Origin: Arthrobacter globiformis
GTDB lineage: Bacteria > Actinomycetota > Actinomycetes > Actinomycetales > Micrococcaceae
Direction: 5' to 3'
Assembly (NCBI RefSeq): GCF_030815865.1
Contig: NZ_JAUSXI010000001.1
Location: 1,922,001-1,986,000, forward strand
DNA length: 64,000 nucleotides
Made by a program: the position numbers and the translations under genes. Shown piece by piece: positions 8,786-18,149 of this stretch; the first letter of the stretch is position 1; each line of letters starts with the position of its first letter. The notes beneath the pieces are model-generated. The model was not told the DNA's origin. It saw nothing but the letters and a program-made list of their open reading frames with translations, and did no database searches.

Positions 8786-9303
8786 ACGCAGTCTGGATCG
8801 CAGCCGCCCTGCTGACGGCCGGATTCGTGGGCTGGCCTGTCACGGCCCTGGTTTTCCGGCTGGCCCGCACCATCGACGACAAAGCCGATGCCGCCGCCAG
8901 CGCCGGCAGGGACGGCGCCGACGACCCCTCGGCCGACGTGACGGTGGACAGCCCCGCTGCGGCGGACAGCCCGGCAGGGGACAGGGTGAATACAGTGAAC
9001 GGCGACATCACGGTGGACGCCGGTGGTGCTGCCGCGCCGGAACCCGGAGGCGAGGCGTCGGCCAAACGGATCCTCCGGGGCGGGGCCATCATCGGCGTGC
9101 TCGAGCGGCTGGCAGTCTGCCTTGCCATCCTGGCCGGGCAGCCCGTGGCAATCGCCTACGTGGTGGCCATCAAAGGCCTGGGCCGGTTCGCGGAACTCAA
9201 GGAAACGCCGGTGGCAGCGGAGCGGTTCATCATCGGCACCCTGGCCTCCATGCTGTGGGCGGCGGGAGTTGCCGCCTTCACGAAGGTCGTGCTCCTCGGC
9301 TAG
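8782..9303 (+). CDS. Membrane protein resembling the C-terminal part of DUF3307 proteins; partner of the SatD-like gene
   Basis: 173 aa. One membrane helix at about 3-25, then some 65 residues of Ala/Asp-rich, probably disordered linker, then two or three C-terminal hydrophobic helices with the pattern GVLERLAVCLA, KGLGRFAELK and ERFIIGTLASM. This pattern resembles the C-terminal region of DUF3307 membrane proteins as I recall them. The GTG start at 8782 overlaps the SatD-like stop, so the two are coupled and probably work together. Function unknown. Confidence 0.7.
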   Translation: MNAVWIAAALLTAGFVGWPVTALVFRLARTIDDKADAAASAGRDGADDPSADVTVDSPAAADSPAGDRVNTVNGDITVDAGGAAAPEPGGEASAKRILRGGAIIGVLERLAVCLAILAGQPVAIAYVVAIKGLGRFAELKETPVAAERFIIGTLASMLWAAGVAAFTKVVLLG

Positions 9304-9328
9304 CCCGGCCGCGGGATAGGGTATCTCT

Positions 9329-9622
9329 ATGACTGTTTTTGCTGTTGAGTACGTATACGACGCCGAGTCCTCCGAAACGCGCGCGGCCGCCCGCCCCGCC
9401 CACCGCGAATGGACTGCAGGACTCGCGCAGGACGGCAGGCTTCTGGCCAGCGGACCCTACGGCGACGGCGCAGGTGCCCTGCTTATTTTCAAGACGGCCG
9501 ACGAAGCCGCACTCAACGAGATCCTCCGGCAGGATCCCTTCGCGGCAGCGGGCGTCATTTCCGGCACGCGAACCACCGAATGGGCCCCCGTGACCGGTCT
9601 CCTGGCTGAGCACGCAGCCTAG
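9329..9622 (+). CDS. YciI family protein
   Basis: 97 aa, one YCII domain (ferredoxin-like fold), with the recognisable core HREWTAGLAQDGRLLASGPY and a GALLIF strand. Members are small dimeric proteins, some acting as dehydrochlorinase-like enzymes; substrate here cannot be given. No Shine-Dalgarno is present; TAGGGT at 9317-9322 ends 6 nt before the ATG, suggesting a leaderless transcript. It sits between the SatD pair and ispG. Confidence 0.85.
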   Translation: MTVFAVEYVYDAESSETRAAARPAHREWTAGLAQDGRLLASGPYGDGAGALLIFKTADEAALNEILRQDPFAAAGVISGTRTTEWAPVTGLLAEHAA

Positions 9623-9661
9623 CCGCCCCGCACCACCGATTTTCGAATTCAAGGAGTCCAC

Positions 9662-10828
9662 GTGACCTCGGTCAGCCTGGGAATGCCATCCGCACCACCG
9701 CCCGTCCTTGCCCCGCGACGCAAGACGCGCCAGATCAAGGTGGGCTCCGTCGGCGTCGGTTCCGATTTCCCCATCAGCGTGCAGTCGATGACCACCACGC
9801 CCACCACGGACATCAACGCCACGCTGCAGCAGATTGCCGAGCTGACCGCTTCCGGCTGCGACATCGTCCGCGTGGCGTGCCCGTCCGCTGATGACGCGGA
9901 GGCGCTTCCGATCATCGCCCGGAAATCGCAGATCCCGGTCATCGCCGACATCCACTTCCAGCCGAAGTACGTCTTCGCGGCCATCGAGGCCGGCTGCGCG
10001 GCGGTGCGCGTCAACCCGGGCAACATCCGCAAGTTCGACGACCAGGTCAAGGAGATCGCCAAAGCGGCCAAAGACCACGGCACGTCCATCCGCATTGGCG
10101 TGAATGCAGGATCGCTGGAACCGGGCATCCTGAAGAAGTATGGCAAAGCCACCCCGGAGGCCTTGGTCGAATCCGCGGTCTGGGAAGCCTCGCTCTTCGA
10201 GGAGCACGGCTTCCACGACTTCAAGATCTCCGTGAAGCACAATGACCCGGTGGTCATGGTGGCGGCCTACGAGATGCTGGCCGAAAAGGGCGACTGGCCG
10301 CTGCACCTGGGCGTCACTGAGGCCGGCCCCGCCTTCCAAGGAACCATCAAGTCGGCCACAGCCTTTGGCGCCCTCCTCTCGCGCGGCATCGGCGACACCA
10401 TCCGCGTATCCCTGTCTGCCCCTCCCGTCGAGGAGATCAAGGTGGGGAACCAGATCCTGCAGTCGCTGAACCTGCGCCCCCGCAAGCTGGAAATCGTCTC
10501 GTGCCCGTCCTGCGGGCGCGCCCAGGTTGATGTCTACACCCTCGCCGAGCAGGTCACCGCCGGCCTCGAGGGGATGGAGATCCCGCTGCGCGTCGCCGTC
10601 ATGGGCTGCGTCGTCAACGGTCCGGGCGAAGCACGGGAAGCTGACCTCGGCGTCGCCTCGGGCAACGGCAAGGGCCAAATATTTGTGAAGGGCGAGGTCA
10701 TCAAGACTGTCCCCGAGAGCCAGATTGTTGAGACACTGATCGAAGAGGCCATGCGTATCGCGGAAGAGATGGGGGAGGCCGATGGCGAAGATGCTGTCAA
10801 GGGTAGCCCCGTGGTTAGCGTCTCATAA
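9662..10828 (+). CDS. ispG: 4-hydroxy-3-methylbut-2-enyl diphosphate synthase (flavodoxin)
   Basis: 388 aa MEP-pathway Fe-S enzyme making HMBPP from MEcPP. The [4Fe-4S] ligands are Cys281, Cys284 (SCPSCGR) and Cys316, with Glu323 in GCVVNGPGE as the fourth ligand. The N-terminal TIM-barrel motif [12 protein letters not shown] is present. GTG at 9662 follows AAGGAG. It shares the pathway with dxr upstream. Its 3' end overlaps the next gene by 47 nt. Confidence 0.97.
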   Translation: MTSVSLGMPSAPPPVLAPRRKTRQIKVGSVGVGSDFPISVQSMTTTPTTDINATLQQIAELTASGCDIVRVACPSADDAEALPIIARKSQIPVIADIHFQPKYVFAAIEAGCAAVRVNPGNIRKFDDQVKEIAKAAKDHGTSIRIGVNAGSLEPGILKKYGKATPEALVESAVWEASLFEEHGFHDFKISVKHNDPVVMVAAYEMLAEKGDWPLHLGVTEAGPAFQGTIKSATAFGALLSRGIGDTIRVSLSAPPVEEIKVGNQILQSLNLRPRKLEIVSCPSCGRAQVDVYTLAEQVTAGLEGMEIPLRVAVMGCVVNGPGEAREADLGVASGNGKGQIFVKGEVIKTVPESQIVETLIEEAMRIAEEMGEADGEDAVKGSPVVSVS

Positions 10829-11678
10829 GGACGGCGCAACGCCGGACGGCGCCACCGTCCGGGTACTGGGTGTTGGGGACACCCGTCAGCTGCGCGAACT
10901 GGCCGGGACCGATCCCGTCGCCAACGTGTTCATCCTGGCGCACCTGGAGTCAACAGACTCTGCCGCGCCCACCCCGGGCGGAGCCAACGTCCTGGGCGTT
11001 TTCGACGACGACGTTCTGGTTGGCGCCTGCTGGGCAGGCGCCAACCTTGTTCCCGTCCAGCTCGACCCCGAGCTGGCCGGGCCGGTGGCTGCTGCGGCCC
11101 ACCGCTCCGGGCGGCGGTACGCGTCGATCTTCGGGCCGGCCGGCACGGTCCTTGCCCTGCACCGCCACCTTGGAGAGCTGGGCCACCTGGCTCACGAGGT
11201 GCGGCCCGACCAGCCGCTCATGACCATCACCGGCCCCCCGGCTGTTGAGCCGAACTGGCAGCTGGGATACGGGCAGTACGCAGATTTTGACGCCATCCTC
11301 CCTGCCTGCGCGGCGATGTTCGAGGAAGAGGTTGGCTATTCGCCGTACCTCGGCGGCCGCGATTTCTACAGCCGCCGGGTGGCGGGCCTGATCCGGCAGG
11401 GACACTCCCTGGTCCACCTGAAGGACGGCGAAGTCGTGTTCAAGGCCGAGCTGGGTGCAGTGACCGCCGAAGTCACCCAGGTCCAGGGCGTATGGATGAA
11501 CCCCAGCCGCCGGGGACTAGGGCTGAGCGCCGGCTACATGGCGGCCGTGGTGCTGCTGGCCCAGAAAATGGCTCCCGTCACCAGCCTCTACGTCAACGAC
11601 TACAACTCCCGGGCGAGGGCCACCTACGAACGCGTGGGCTTCCGGCAGGTGGGGACCTTCGCTACGGTTCTCTTCTAG
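10782..11678 (+). CDS. GNAT-family N-acetyltransferase
   Basis: 298 aa. A C-terminal GNAT domain (about 150-298) has the acetyl-CoA segment [20 protein letters not shown] and the terminal YERVGF block; an N-terminal domain resembling DUF4081 precedes it. The ATG at 10782 lies inside ispG but has a strong GGGGGAGG just upstream (about 10770-10777), so I accept the 47-nt overlap. The gene regularly follows ispG in actinobacteria. Acceptor substrate unknown. Confidence 0.85.
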   Translation: MAKMLSRVAPWLASHKDGATPDGATVRVLGVGDTRQLRELAGTDPVANVFILAHLESTDSAAPTPGGANVLGVFDDDVLVGACWAGANLVPVQLDPELAGPVAAAAHRSGRRYASIFGPAGTVLALHRHLGELGHLAHEVRPDQPLMTITGPPAVEPNWQLGYGQYADFDAILPACAAMFEEEVGYSPYLGGRDFYSRRVAGLIRQGHSLVHLKDGEVVFKAELGAVTAEVTQVQGVWMNPSRRGLGLSAGYMAAVVLLAQKMAPVTSLYVNDYNSRARATYERVGFRQVGTFATVLF

Positions 11679-11968
11679 CCGGTTGCCAAAGCCGCACCGG
11701 TCACGCTGGATTTGGAATCGGTGACGGCTATCACATAGGTTCGTTCTAACCGTGTTTTCGGACCCGGTGGTCTTTCTAGAATCAGCGGCATGACCGGCCG
11801 CGGAGCCACGCCGCCACAGGGATGACCGGCCGTGAACGGCCAGGGGCTTCTCCTGCGGGGCGTGGTTTTCCTGTTCAGCTCCCACAGGGCCCGGAACCTG
11901 TACTGCTGCCCAGCCGGTAGATTAGTACCCAGACAATCAGCACTTCCCCCAGAAACGGACACGTACCC
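11679..11968. other. Intergenic region upstream of proS
   Basis: 290 bp without a convincing gene. A TAGAAT hexamer at 11777-11782 could be a -10 box, and an 11-bp direct repeat (ATGACCGGCCG) occurs at 11790 and 11822. No T-box specifier stem or antiterminator is apparent. Short frames here lack coding character. Confidence 0.4.
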
Positions 11969-13780
11969 GTGGTTCTTCGACTCTCCAAGCTTTTCCTGCG
12001 CACCCTGCGTGAAGACCCCGCTGACGCCGAGGTTGCCAGCCACCGGCTGCTCGTGCGCGCGGGATACATCCGCCGCGCGGCTCCGGGCATCTACACCTGG
12101 CTGCCGCTGGGACTGAGCGTGCTGCGCAAGGTGGAGCAGATCATCCGGGAAGAGATGGCCGCCATCGGCGCCCAGGAAGTTCACTTCCCCGCACTGCTTC
12201 CCAAGGAGCCCTACGAGGCGACCAACCGGTGGACCGAGTACGGCGAAGGGCTGTTCCGGCTGAAGGACCGCAAGGGCGGGGACTACCTGCTGGCCCCCAC
12301 GCACGAGGAGATGTTCACCCTGCTGGTCAAGGACCTGTACTCCTCGTACAAGGACCTGCCGCTGAGCCTCTACCAGATCCAGAACAAGTACCGCGACGAG
12401 GCACGTCCCCGCGCCGGCCTGCTCCGCGGACGTGAGTTCATCATGAAGGACTCCTACTCATTCGACGTCGATGACGCCGGCCTGGACGCGAGCTACAACG
12501 CGCACCGCGCCGCCTACCTGAAGATCTTCGAGCGGCTGGGCCTGGAAGTCATTCCCGTCACGGCCACCGCAGGCGCCATGGGCGGGTCCAGGAGCGAGGA
12601 ATTCCTGCACCCCACCGACATCGGCGAGGACACCTTCGTGCGCTCGGCCGGCGGCTACACGGCGAACGTCGAAGCCGTGACCACGGTGGTTCCCGCGGAA
12701 ATCGACTTCACCAACGCCCCGGCCGCCCAGATCCGCGATACCCCGAACACTCCCACGATCGACACGCTGGTGGCTGCCTCCAACGAGCTCGTGCCGCGCA
12801 GCGAGGCCGACGGCGGCCCCTGGACTGCCGCTGACACACTCAAGAACGTTGTTCTCGCCGTCACCCTGCCCACCGGGGAGCGCCAGATCGTGGTGCTCGG
12901 TGTCCCCGGCGACCGGGGTGTCGACCTCAAGCGCGTCGAGGCCAACATCGGCGCCTACCTCCCGGTCGCCGGCGAAATCGCCGTGGAAGCCGCCGGCGAG
13001 GAGGACCTGGCCCGCAACCCGCTCATCGTCCGCGGTTACCTCGGCCCGGGCATGTCGCTGGGCGCACCGCTCCTCGGCCTCGAAGGCGCCGCCAAGCTCC
13101 TGTACCTGGTGGATCCGCGCGTCGTCAGCGGCACCGCCTGGGTGACCGGCGCCAACATGGCCGGCAAGCACGTCTTCGGCCTGGTGGCGGGACGCGACTT
13201 CACGTGGGATGGCGTCATCGAGTGCACCGAGGTGCGCGCCGGCGATGAAGCCCCGGACGGCTCGGGACCGCTCGAAACGGCCCGCGGCATCGAGATGGGA
13301 CACATCTTCCAACTGGGCCGCAAATACGCCGAAGCGCTGGAACTGAAGGTCCTGGACCAGAACGGCAAGCAGGTGGTGGTCACCATGGGTTCCTACGGCG
13401 TGGGCGTCACCCGAGCCGTGGCCGCACTGGCGGAATCCAACCACGACGCCAAGGGCCTCGTCTGGCCCCGCTCCGTGGCTCCGGCCGACGTGCATGTCGT
13501 GGCCGTCGGCCGCGGCGAGGAAATCTTCGCCGCCGCTGAGCAGCTCGCCCTCGAGCTTGAGGCCGCAGGCCTGGAAGTCATCTACGATGACCGGCCCAAG
13601 GTTTCCCCGGGCGTCAAGTTCGGCGATGCCGAGCTTGTTGGCGTGCCCACCATCCTTGCCGTCGGCCGCGGACTGGTCGACGGCGTCGTCGAAATCAAGG
13701 ACCGCCGCAGCGGCGAGGCTGAGAACGTGGCCGTGGACAAGGCCGTTGACTACGTGGTCAACGCCGTCCGCAGCAACTGA
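11969..13780 (+). CDS. proS: Prolyl-tRNA synthetase (bacterial type with editing domain)
   Basis: 603 aa class II synthetase charging tRNA-Pro. The N-terminal motif 1 region ([20 protein letters not shown]), motif 2 ([17 protein letters not shown]), an inserted YbaK-like editing domain in the middle (about 230-400), motif 3 ([17 protein letters not shown]) and the anticodon-binding C-terminus are in the expected order. GTG at 11969 gives the usual MVLR start. Full length. Confidence 0.97.
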   Translation: MVLRLSKLFLRTLREDPADAEVASHRLLVRAGYIRRAAPGIYTWLPLGLSVLRKVEQIIREEMAAIGAQEVHFPALLPKEPYEATNRWTEYGEGLFRLKDRKGGDYLLAPTHEEMFTLLVKDLYSSYKDLPLSLYQIQNKYRDEARPRAGLLRGREFIMKDSYSFDVDDAGLDASYNAHRAAYLKIFERLGLEVIPVTATAGAMGGSRSEEFLHPTDIGEDTFVRSAGGYTANVEAVTTVVPAEIDFTNAPAAQIRDTPNTPTIDTLVAASNELVPRSEADGGPWTAADTLKNVVLAVTLPTGERQIVVLGVPGDRGVDLKRVEANIGAYLPVAGEIAVEAAGEEDLARNPLIVRGYLGPGMSLGAPLLGLEGAAKLLYLVDPRVVSGTAWVTGANMAGKHVFGLVAGRDFTWDGVIECTEVRAGDEAPDGSGPLETARGIEMGHIFQLGRKYAEALELKVLDQNGKQVVVTMGSYGVGVTRAVAALAESNHDAKGLVWPRSVAPADVHVVAVGRGEEIFAAAEQLALELEAAGLEVIYDDRPKVSPGVKFGDAELVGVPTILAVGRGLVDGVVEIKDRRSGEAENVAVDKAVDYVVNAVRSN

Positions 13781-13795
13781 CGCCCGACCCTCTCA

Positions 13796-14590
13796 GTGGT
13801 TTCGGGGTTTGAGTCGATCCAGCTCGCCACTATCGTCCTGATAGTGGTGGCTGGCTTCTCCGCCGGCTGGGTGGACGCCGTCGTGGGCGGCGGCGGCCTG
13901 CTGCAGCTGCCGGCGCTGTTGCTCGTGCCAGGGATCACCCCGGTGCAGGCACTGGCCACCAATAAGATGGGCTCCATTTTCGGCACCACCACCAGTGCCG
14001 TGACCTACTACGGCCGCGTCCGGCCCGACCTTCGGACGGCCGTGCCGATGGCCGCGATCGCGCTGGCGGGCAGCTTCGGCGGTGCGCTGCTGGCCACCCG
14101 GCTGCCGGCGGAGGTGTTCAAGCCGATCATCGTGGTGGCCCTGGTTGCCGTCGCGCTGTTCACGGCACTTAGGCCCGACGCCGGCCACCTGACCGTGCTC
14201 AGGCACGACGGCCGCACGCACTACGTGGTGGCCTGCGCCATCGGCGCCGTGATCGGGTTCTACGACGGCCTGATCGGGCCCGGCACCGGATCGTTCCTGG
14301 TGATTGCGCTGGTTTCGGCGATGGGGTACGCCTTCCTCGAGGCCAGCGCCAAGGCGAAAATCGTCAACATGGCGACGAACGCCGGGGCACTTATATTTTT
14401 CCTCCCGCACGGGTCGCTCCTCTGGGGAGTCGGCCTGCTGCTGGGCGCAGCGAACATGGCCGGGGGCTACCTCGGGGCGCGCACCGCAGTAAAGCAGGGG
14501 AGCAAATTTGTGCGTGTGGTGTTCCTCGTTGTGGTTTTCGCCCTGATCGTCAAGCTCGCCTTGGACGTCTGGCAGGAGAACTTCGCCTGA
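13796..14590 (+). CDS. TSUP (TauE/SafE) family membrane permease
   Basis: 264 aa, seven or eight hydrophobic helices. The N-terminal family signature FSAGWVDAVVGGGGLLQLPALL and the repeat-half motif FYDGLIGPGTGSFL (around 160) identify the TauE/SafE family, which exports or imports sulfonates and organic anions. GTG at 13796 lies 15 nt after proS and has no strong ribosome site, so it may depend on proS transcription. Substrate unknown. Confidence 0.9.
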   Translation: MVSGFESIQLATIVLIVVAGFSAGWVDAVVGGGGLLQLPALLLVPGITPVQALATNKMGSIFGTTTSAVTYYGRVRPDLRTAVPMAAIALAGSFGGALLATRLPAEVFKPIIVVALVAVALFTALRPDAGHLTVLRHDGRTHYVVACAIGAVIGFYDGLIGPGTGSFLVIALVSAMGYAFLEASAKAKIVNMATNAGALIFFLPHGSLLWGVGLLLGAANMAGGYLGARTAVKQGSKFVRVVFLVVVFALIVKLALDVWQENFA

Positions 14591-14667
14591 GCTGGCTTCT
14601 CGGCTGAGCCAGGTTTCCGGCGGAGCTAGTTCTCGCGGGCGGTCCCGGGACGGCGTAGCATGCCTCT

Positions 14668-16134
14668 ATGTCAGCCGGCGCGGAACCGTACAGGGACGCC
14701 CTGGCTGCAGCCGTCCGGCATGCGACGCGCTGGCTGGAAAGCCAGCCCAGCCGCCGGGTAGGTCCGCAGCAGGCAGCCCGGGAACTCGCCGCAGCGTTCG
14801 ACGGAGCGCTGCCCCACTCCGGCATGCCCCCGGCAGACGTCGTGGATTACCTGGCCAGCCACGCCGAACCGGGCCTCATGGCCATGCCATCCGGCCGCTT
14901 TTTCGGCTGGGTCATCGGCGGTACCCTCCCGGCTGCCATGGCGGCCGATTGGCTGGTCAGTTCATGGGACCAGAACTCGGGGCTCCGCTACGCCACGCCA
15001 GCCATTGCCGCCATTGAGGACGCAGCCGGCCACTGGCTGCTGCAGCTGCTGGGCCTGCCGGAGGAATCCGACGTCGGCTTCGTCACCGGAACCACCATGG
15101 CCAACTTCACCGGGCTGGCGGCCGCACGGTGGCGGCTTCTGAAGGACGCCGGCTGGAACCTGGAACGTGACGGACTCTTCGGCGCTCCGCGGATCCATTG
15201 CCTTGTGGGGGAGGAACGGCACGAGACGGTGGACCTCGCGCTGCGCTACTTGGGAATGGGCAGCCCCACCGTGGTTCCGGCCGACAGCCAGGGACGCATC
15301 GACGCCGCGGAGCTGGACTGTGCCCTGAACCGGATCGCGCTGAAGCATGCAGCAACGGATAGTTCAGGCGCCGCCCAGTCTGGCGTACCCCAGGGTTCGG
15401 GGCCGGCCGCCCAGGTGCTGGTGTGCCTGCAGGCGGGAAACCTCCACTCCGGAGCCTTCGACCCCTTCGCCCCAGCCATCGCGGCGTCCAAGGCACACGG
15501 CGCCTGGGTGCACGTGGACGGGGCCTTCGGACTCTGGGCTGCGGCCGTCCCGGAGCTCGCAGGGCTGACCGCTGGCGTGGAACGGGCCGACTCCTGGGCC
15601 ACAGACGCGCACAAGAGCCTTAACGTCCCGTACGACTGCGGCGTCGTCGCGGTCCGGGATGCGCAAGCGTTGCGCAGTGCCATGGGGCTGCACGCCAGCT
15701 ACCTTCTCCAGGATGCCGACGGCTTGGGTGATCCCAGCCAGCGGGTTCCGGAGCTTTCCCGCAGGGCAAGGGGAGTGCCCGTGTGGGCTGCGCTGAAGTC
15801 CCTGGGCAGGGACGGCGTTGCCGAACAGATCCGCCGCCTTGCCACATCCGCTGCCCAGCTCGCGGAACAGCTCACGGCCATTGACGGGGTGGAAGTCCTG
15901 AACGACGTCGGCTACACCCAGATCACCGTGGCCTTCGGCGACGACGCTACAACCCAACGCGTGGCGGATCGGCTCATCGCCGACGGAATGGTGTGGATGT
16001 CCGGTTCCCGTTGGCATGGCAGGGGCGTGGTGCGGATATCGGTCAGCAACTGGACCACCGACGCCGATGACGTCACCACCGCGGTGGATGCGGTGCGGAT
16101 GGCCCTCGAAGCCGTCCGGTTGGGCGGGTCCTGA
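14668..16134 (+). CDS. PLP-dependent decarboxylase (group II / aromatic amino acid decarboxylase fold)
   Basis: 488 aa. Family features are the GRFFGWVIGG segment, FVTGTTMANFTGLAAAR, the HVDGAFGLW aspartate that binds the pyridine nitrogen, and the Schiff-base lysine Lys316 in TDAHKSLNVPYDCG. Related proteins decarboxylate aromatic amino acids, glutamate or aspartate; the substrate is not deducible. TAGCAT (14656-14661) ends 6 nt before the ATG and no Shine-Dalgarno is seen, so the mRNA may be leaderless. Confidence 0.88.
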   Translation: MSAGAEPYRDALAAAVRHATRWLESQPSRRVGPQQAARELAAAFDGALPHSGMPPADVVDYLASHAEPGLMAMPSGRFFGWVIGGTLPAAMAADWLVSSWDQNSGLRYATPAIAAIEDAAGHWLLQLLGLPEESDVGFVTGTTMANFTGLAAARWRLLKDAGWNLERDGLFGAPRIHCLVGEERHETVDLALRYLGMGSPTVVPADSQGRIDAAELDCALNRIALKHAATDSSGAAQSGVPQGSGPAAQVLVCLQAGNLHSGAFDPFAPAIAASKAHGAWVHVDGAFGLWAAAVPELAGLTAGVERADSWATDAHKSLNVPYDCGVVAVRDAQALRSAMGLHASYLLQDADGLGDPSQRVPELSRRARGVPVWAALKSLGRDGVAEQIRRLATSAAQLAEQLTAIDGVEVLNDVGYTQITVAFGDDATTQRVADRLIADGMVWMSGSRWHGRGVVRISVSNWTTDADDVTTAVDAVRMALEAVRLGGS

Positions 16135-16156
16135 CGGCCCTGTGCTCTCCGGGGCC

Positions 16157-17227
16157 CTACGACGGCGATGTGTTCATGGCATCCTCGCCGGGTTCGGGCA
16201 AGTCGGGCGCTGCGGGAAGCCCGTCCAGCGTCTGGCCGGCAAGCGTGCTGGCCACCCATAGGGACCGGGCCATGTCACCGCCGTGCCCTGGCCTCGAGGC
16301 GTAGTGCAGGGCGTTGTCCACCTCCCTGGCCAGGCTCCACTGCCGGGCCACTTCCGGGTCCAGCCCTGCCGCAAGGCTGAAGTCATGGCACCTTGCCAGC
16401 AGGCCGCCGGCGGGATCCGATGCCGGCAGGTCCGGGATCCGGTTCCAGAGCACGGGAGCCACCGCGAATTCCGCCTCGCCCACCATCGGCTGGGGGTCGA
16501 TGGCGGCAAAGCCGTCGGCGACAGTCTCCCCGGCGGAACGGTTCCCTGCCGCAGAGTTCGCTGGGGAGTCAGACCTGGCCAGAATGTTGAGGTAGTGGAA
16601 GTCCGTGTTGACCAGGACGTCCTCCGAGGAGCGGCGGCCCACGGCGCCTCGGGTCTGGCAAACCTCGAGTGCTGCCTCCAGCAGCCACCGGGGAAACGGG
16701 CGGCCCAGCTGTTCCCAGTCGGCGGGCAAGTCGTCGCTCCACTGTTCCGCACGGGCGGCAACGTGCAAAAATTCCTGCCACTGCGGCCGGCCGTCGGGCA
16801 CGAGGCTCAGCTCCCGCATCAGCCCGCCCCACACCTCAATGGCGGTGTCCATCGGCTCTGTCCGGAGCGACCTGCCCGCATCCAGGCGCTCAAGGAGCAT
16901 TGAACACGTTCCGGCGTCGGAGGCCAGCAACTTTACCGCGCCATGGCCGTTCCACAGTGCCAGCGCATGGCGTTCAACGAGGGCTTCATCGTGCGGAAAG
17001 GCCACCTTCAATGCTGCGGCCGATCCCGCCGCGCGGACCGGAACCACAACCGCGCCGTGTCCGCACCACGGAAACGCTCCCGGTTCCAGATCAAGCTCAA
17101 GCTGCCACTGGTCGAGCCGGCCGCGGATCATGTCAGGAAGGGACGCCAGCCAGGCCCTGCCGGCGCTGCTGCGGGAGTAGCGGCGCGTCAGGTCCGGGGG
17201 GATGGGAACGTCTGCTGGCCGGCTCAC
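16157..17227 (-). CDS. Aminoglycoside/hydroxyurea phosphotransferase-like kinase, APH(6) type
   Basis: 356 aa kinase-fold protein. Seen are an N-terminal nucleotide-binding lobe (AALKVAFPHDEALVERHALALW), the catalytic-loop equivalent TDFHYLNILA and the metal-binding IDPQPMVGEAEF block typical of APH(6)/hydroxyurea kinases. The Brenner loop is atypical (TDFHYLN rather than HGDLHHGN). I choose GTG 17227 over the upstream ATG 17302 because TACGCT at 17234-17239 ends 6 nt before it. Real resistance is unproven; many such chromosomal kinases have other substrates. Confidence 0.8.
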   Translation of the reverse strand: MSRPADVPIPPDLTRRYSRSSAGRAWLASLPDMIRGRLDQWQLELDLEPGAFPWCGHGAVVVPVRAAGSAAALKVAFPHDEALVERHALALWNGHGAVKLLASDAGTCSMLLERLDAGRSLRTEPMDTAIEVWGGLMRELSLVPDGRPQWQEFLHVAARAEQWSDDLPADWEQLGRPFPRWLLEAALEVCQTRGAVGRRSSEDVLVNTDFHYLNILARSDSPANSAAGNRSAGETVADGFAAIDPQPMVGEAEFAVAPVLWNRIPDLPASDPAGGLLARCHDFSLAAGLDPEVARQWSLAREVDNALHYASRPGHGGDMARSLWVASTLAGQTLDGLPAAPDLPEPGEDAMNTSPS

Positions 17228-17287
17228 AGCTCCAGCGTAGTGGAGCGGGCCTTGCGGATCGGGTAGGCCGGACAGCTCCTGCCTGCA

Positions 17288-17345
17288 CGATGCCGCTGGC
17301 ACCCCTAGACGATGCCGGTGGCACCCCTAGACGATGCCGCTGGCG
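17288..17345. repeat. 22-bp tandem repeat duplicating the 3' end and stop of the VIT1-type gene
   Basis: Two full 22-bp units (17288-17309 and 17310-17331, one mismatch) are followed by a third partial unit that is the true end of the VIT1 gene. On the minus strand each unit reads a Gly-Ala-(Ser/Thr)-Gly-Ile-Val-stop ending. So the terminal codons plus TAG have been copied downstream of the gene. Confidence 0.85.
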
Positions 17346-18070
17346 CCGAGCAGGTTGCCGATAGTGAACGTCGCGGCCAGGGCGAGGCCGCCACCCACCA
17401 CCACGCGTCCGGCCGCCCGGGTCTTCGAACCGCCGCCGATCCACGCGCCCACGGCGCCCGTCACAGCCAGGGCCAGCAGGACTGCTCCGAAAGTCACCGC
17501 AACGCGAATGTTTTCAGGAGGCAGCAGGATGGCCAGCATCGGCAGAATGGCCCCCAGGGTGAAGGCGATCGCTGACGCAAAGGCGGCATGCCAGGGGCTC
17601 ACGATGTCCTGTTCGTCGATATTGAGCTCGGCGGATAGATGTGCAGCCAGGGCGTTGTGCTCTGTCAGTTCCCGCGCCACATTCTGGGCGGTCTCCTCGC
17701 TAAGGCCCTTGCTCCGGTAGATCGCGGCGAGCTCCAGCAGCTCCTCTTCCGGTTCCTCGTCAAGTTCGCGCCGTTCCTTCTCGATCAGCGCTTTTTGGCT
17801 GTCGCTCTGGCTGCTGACGGAGACGTACTCGCCCAGGGCCATGGATATGGCACCGCCCACGAGTCCGGCAGCACCGGCCGCGAGGATGGGGCCGTTGTCA
17901 CTGGTCGCACCGGCGACGCCCACCACAATCGCAGCGACCGACACGATCCCGTCGTTGGCTCCGAGGACACCGGCACGCAGCCAGTTCAGGCGGTGCACGA
18001 TGTCGTTGCCGTGGGGCTCGTTGGCGTGCTGCCCCTCAGGGGGCAACGCAGATCTGTCCGCTGAATCCAT
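17327..18070 (-). CDS. VIT1/CCC1-family transporter
   Basis: 247 aa from ATG 18070, which follows a GGAG site on its strand; longer frames upstream are not supported. The segment NWLRAGVLGANDGIVSVAAI is the diagnostic first helix of the VIT1/CCC1 family (Fe2+/Mn2+ transport), then a soluble acidic helical region with EKERRELDEEPEEE and TEHNALAAHL, then three C-terminal helices. Location is the cytoplasmic membrane. The metal is not determined by sequence. Confidence 0.9.
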   Translation of the reverse strand: MDSADRSALPPEGQHANEPHGNDIVHRLNWLRAGVLGANDGIVSVAAIVVGVAGATSDNGPILAAGAAGLVGGAISMALGEYVSVSSQSDSQKALIEKERRELDEEPEEELLELAAIYRSKGLSEETAQNVARELTEHNALAAHLSAELNIDEQDIVSPWHAAFASAIAFTLGAILPMLAILLPPENIRVAVTFGAVLLALAVTGAVGAWIGGGSKTRAAGRVVVGGGLALAATFTIGNLLGASGIV

Positions 18071-18149
18071 GGCTCCAGCAAACCACTTTGAGGCAGCCGG
18101 CTGCCAGTGGGATGTCTCCGGCCGACCCGTGCTTAGGGTTCGGCGGGTG

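Noticed and set aside
11679..11968. T-box leader upstream of proS
   Set aside because: No T-box consensus or specifier stem was seen; actinobacterial proS genes commonly lack one.
16157..17227. Calling the APH(6)-like gene an antibiotic-resistance determinant
   Set aside because: The catalytic loop is atypical and many chromosomal actinobacterial members have no resistance phenotype; sequence alone does not support it.
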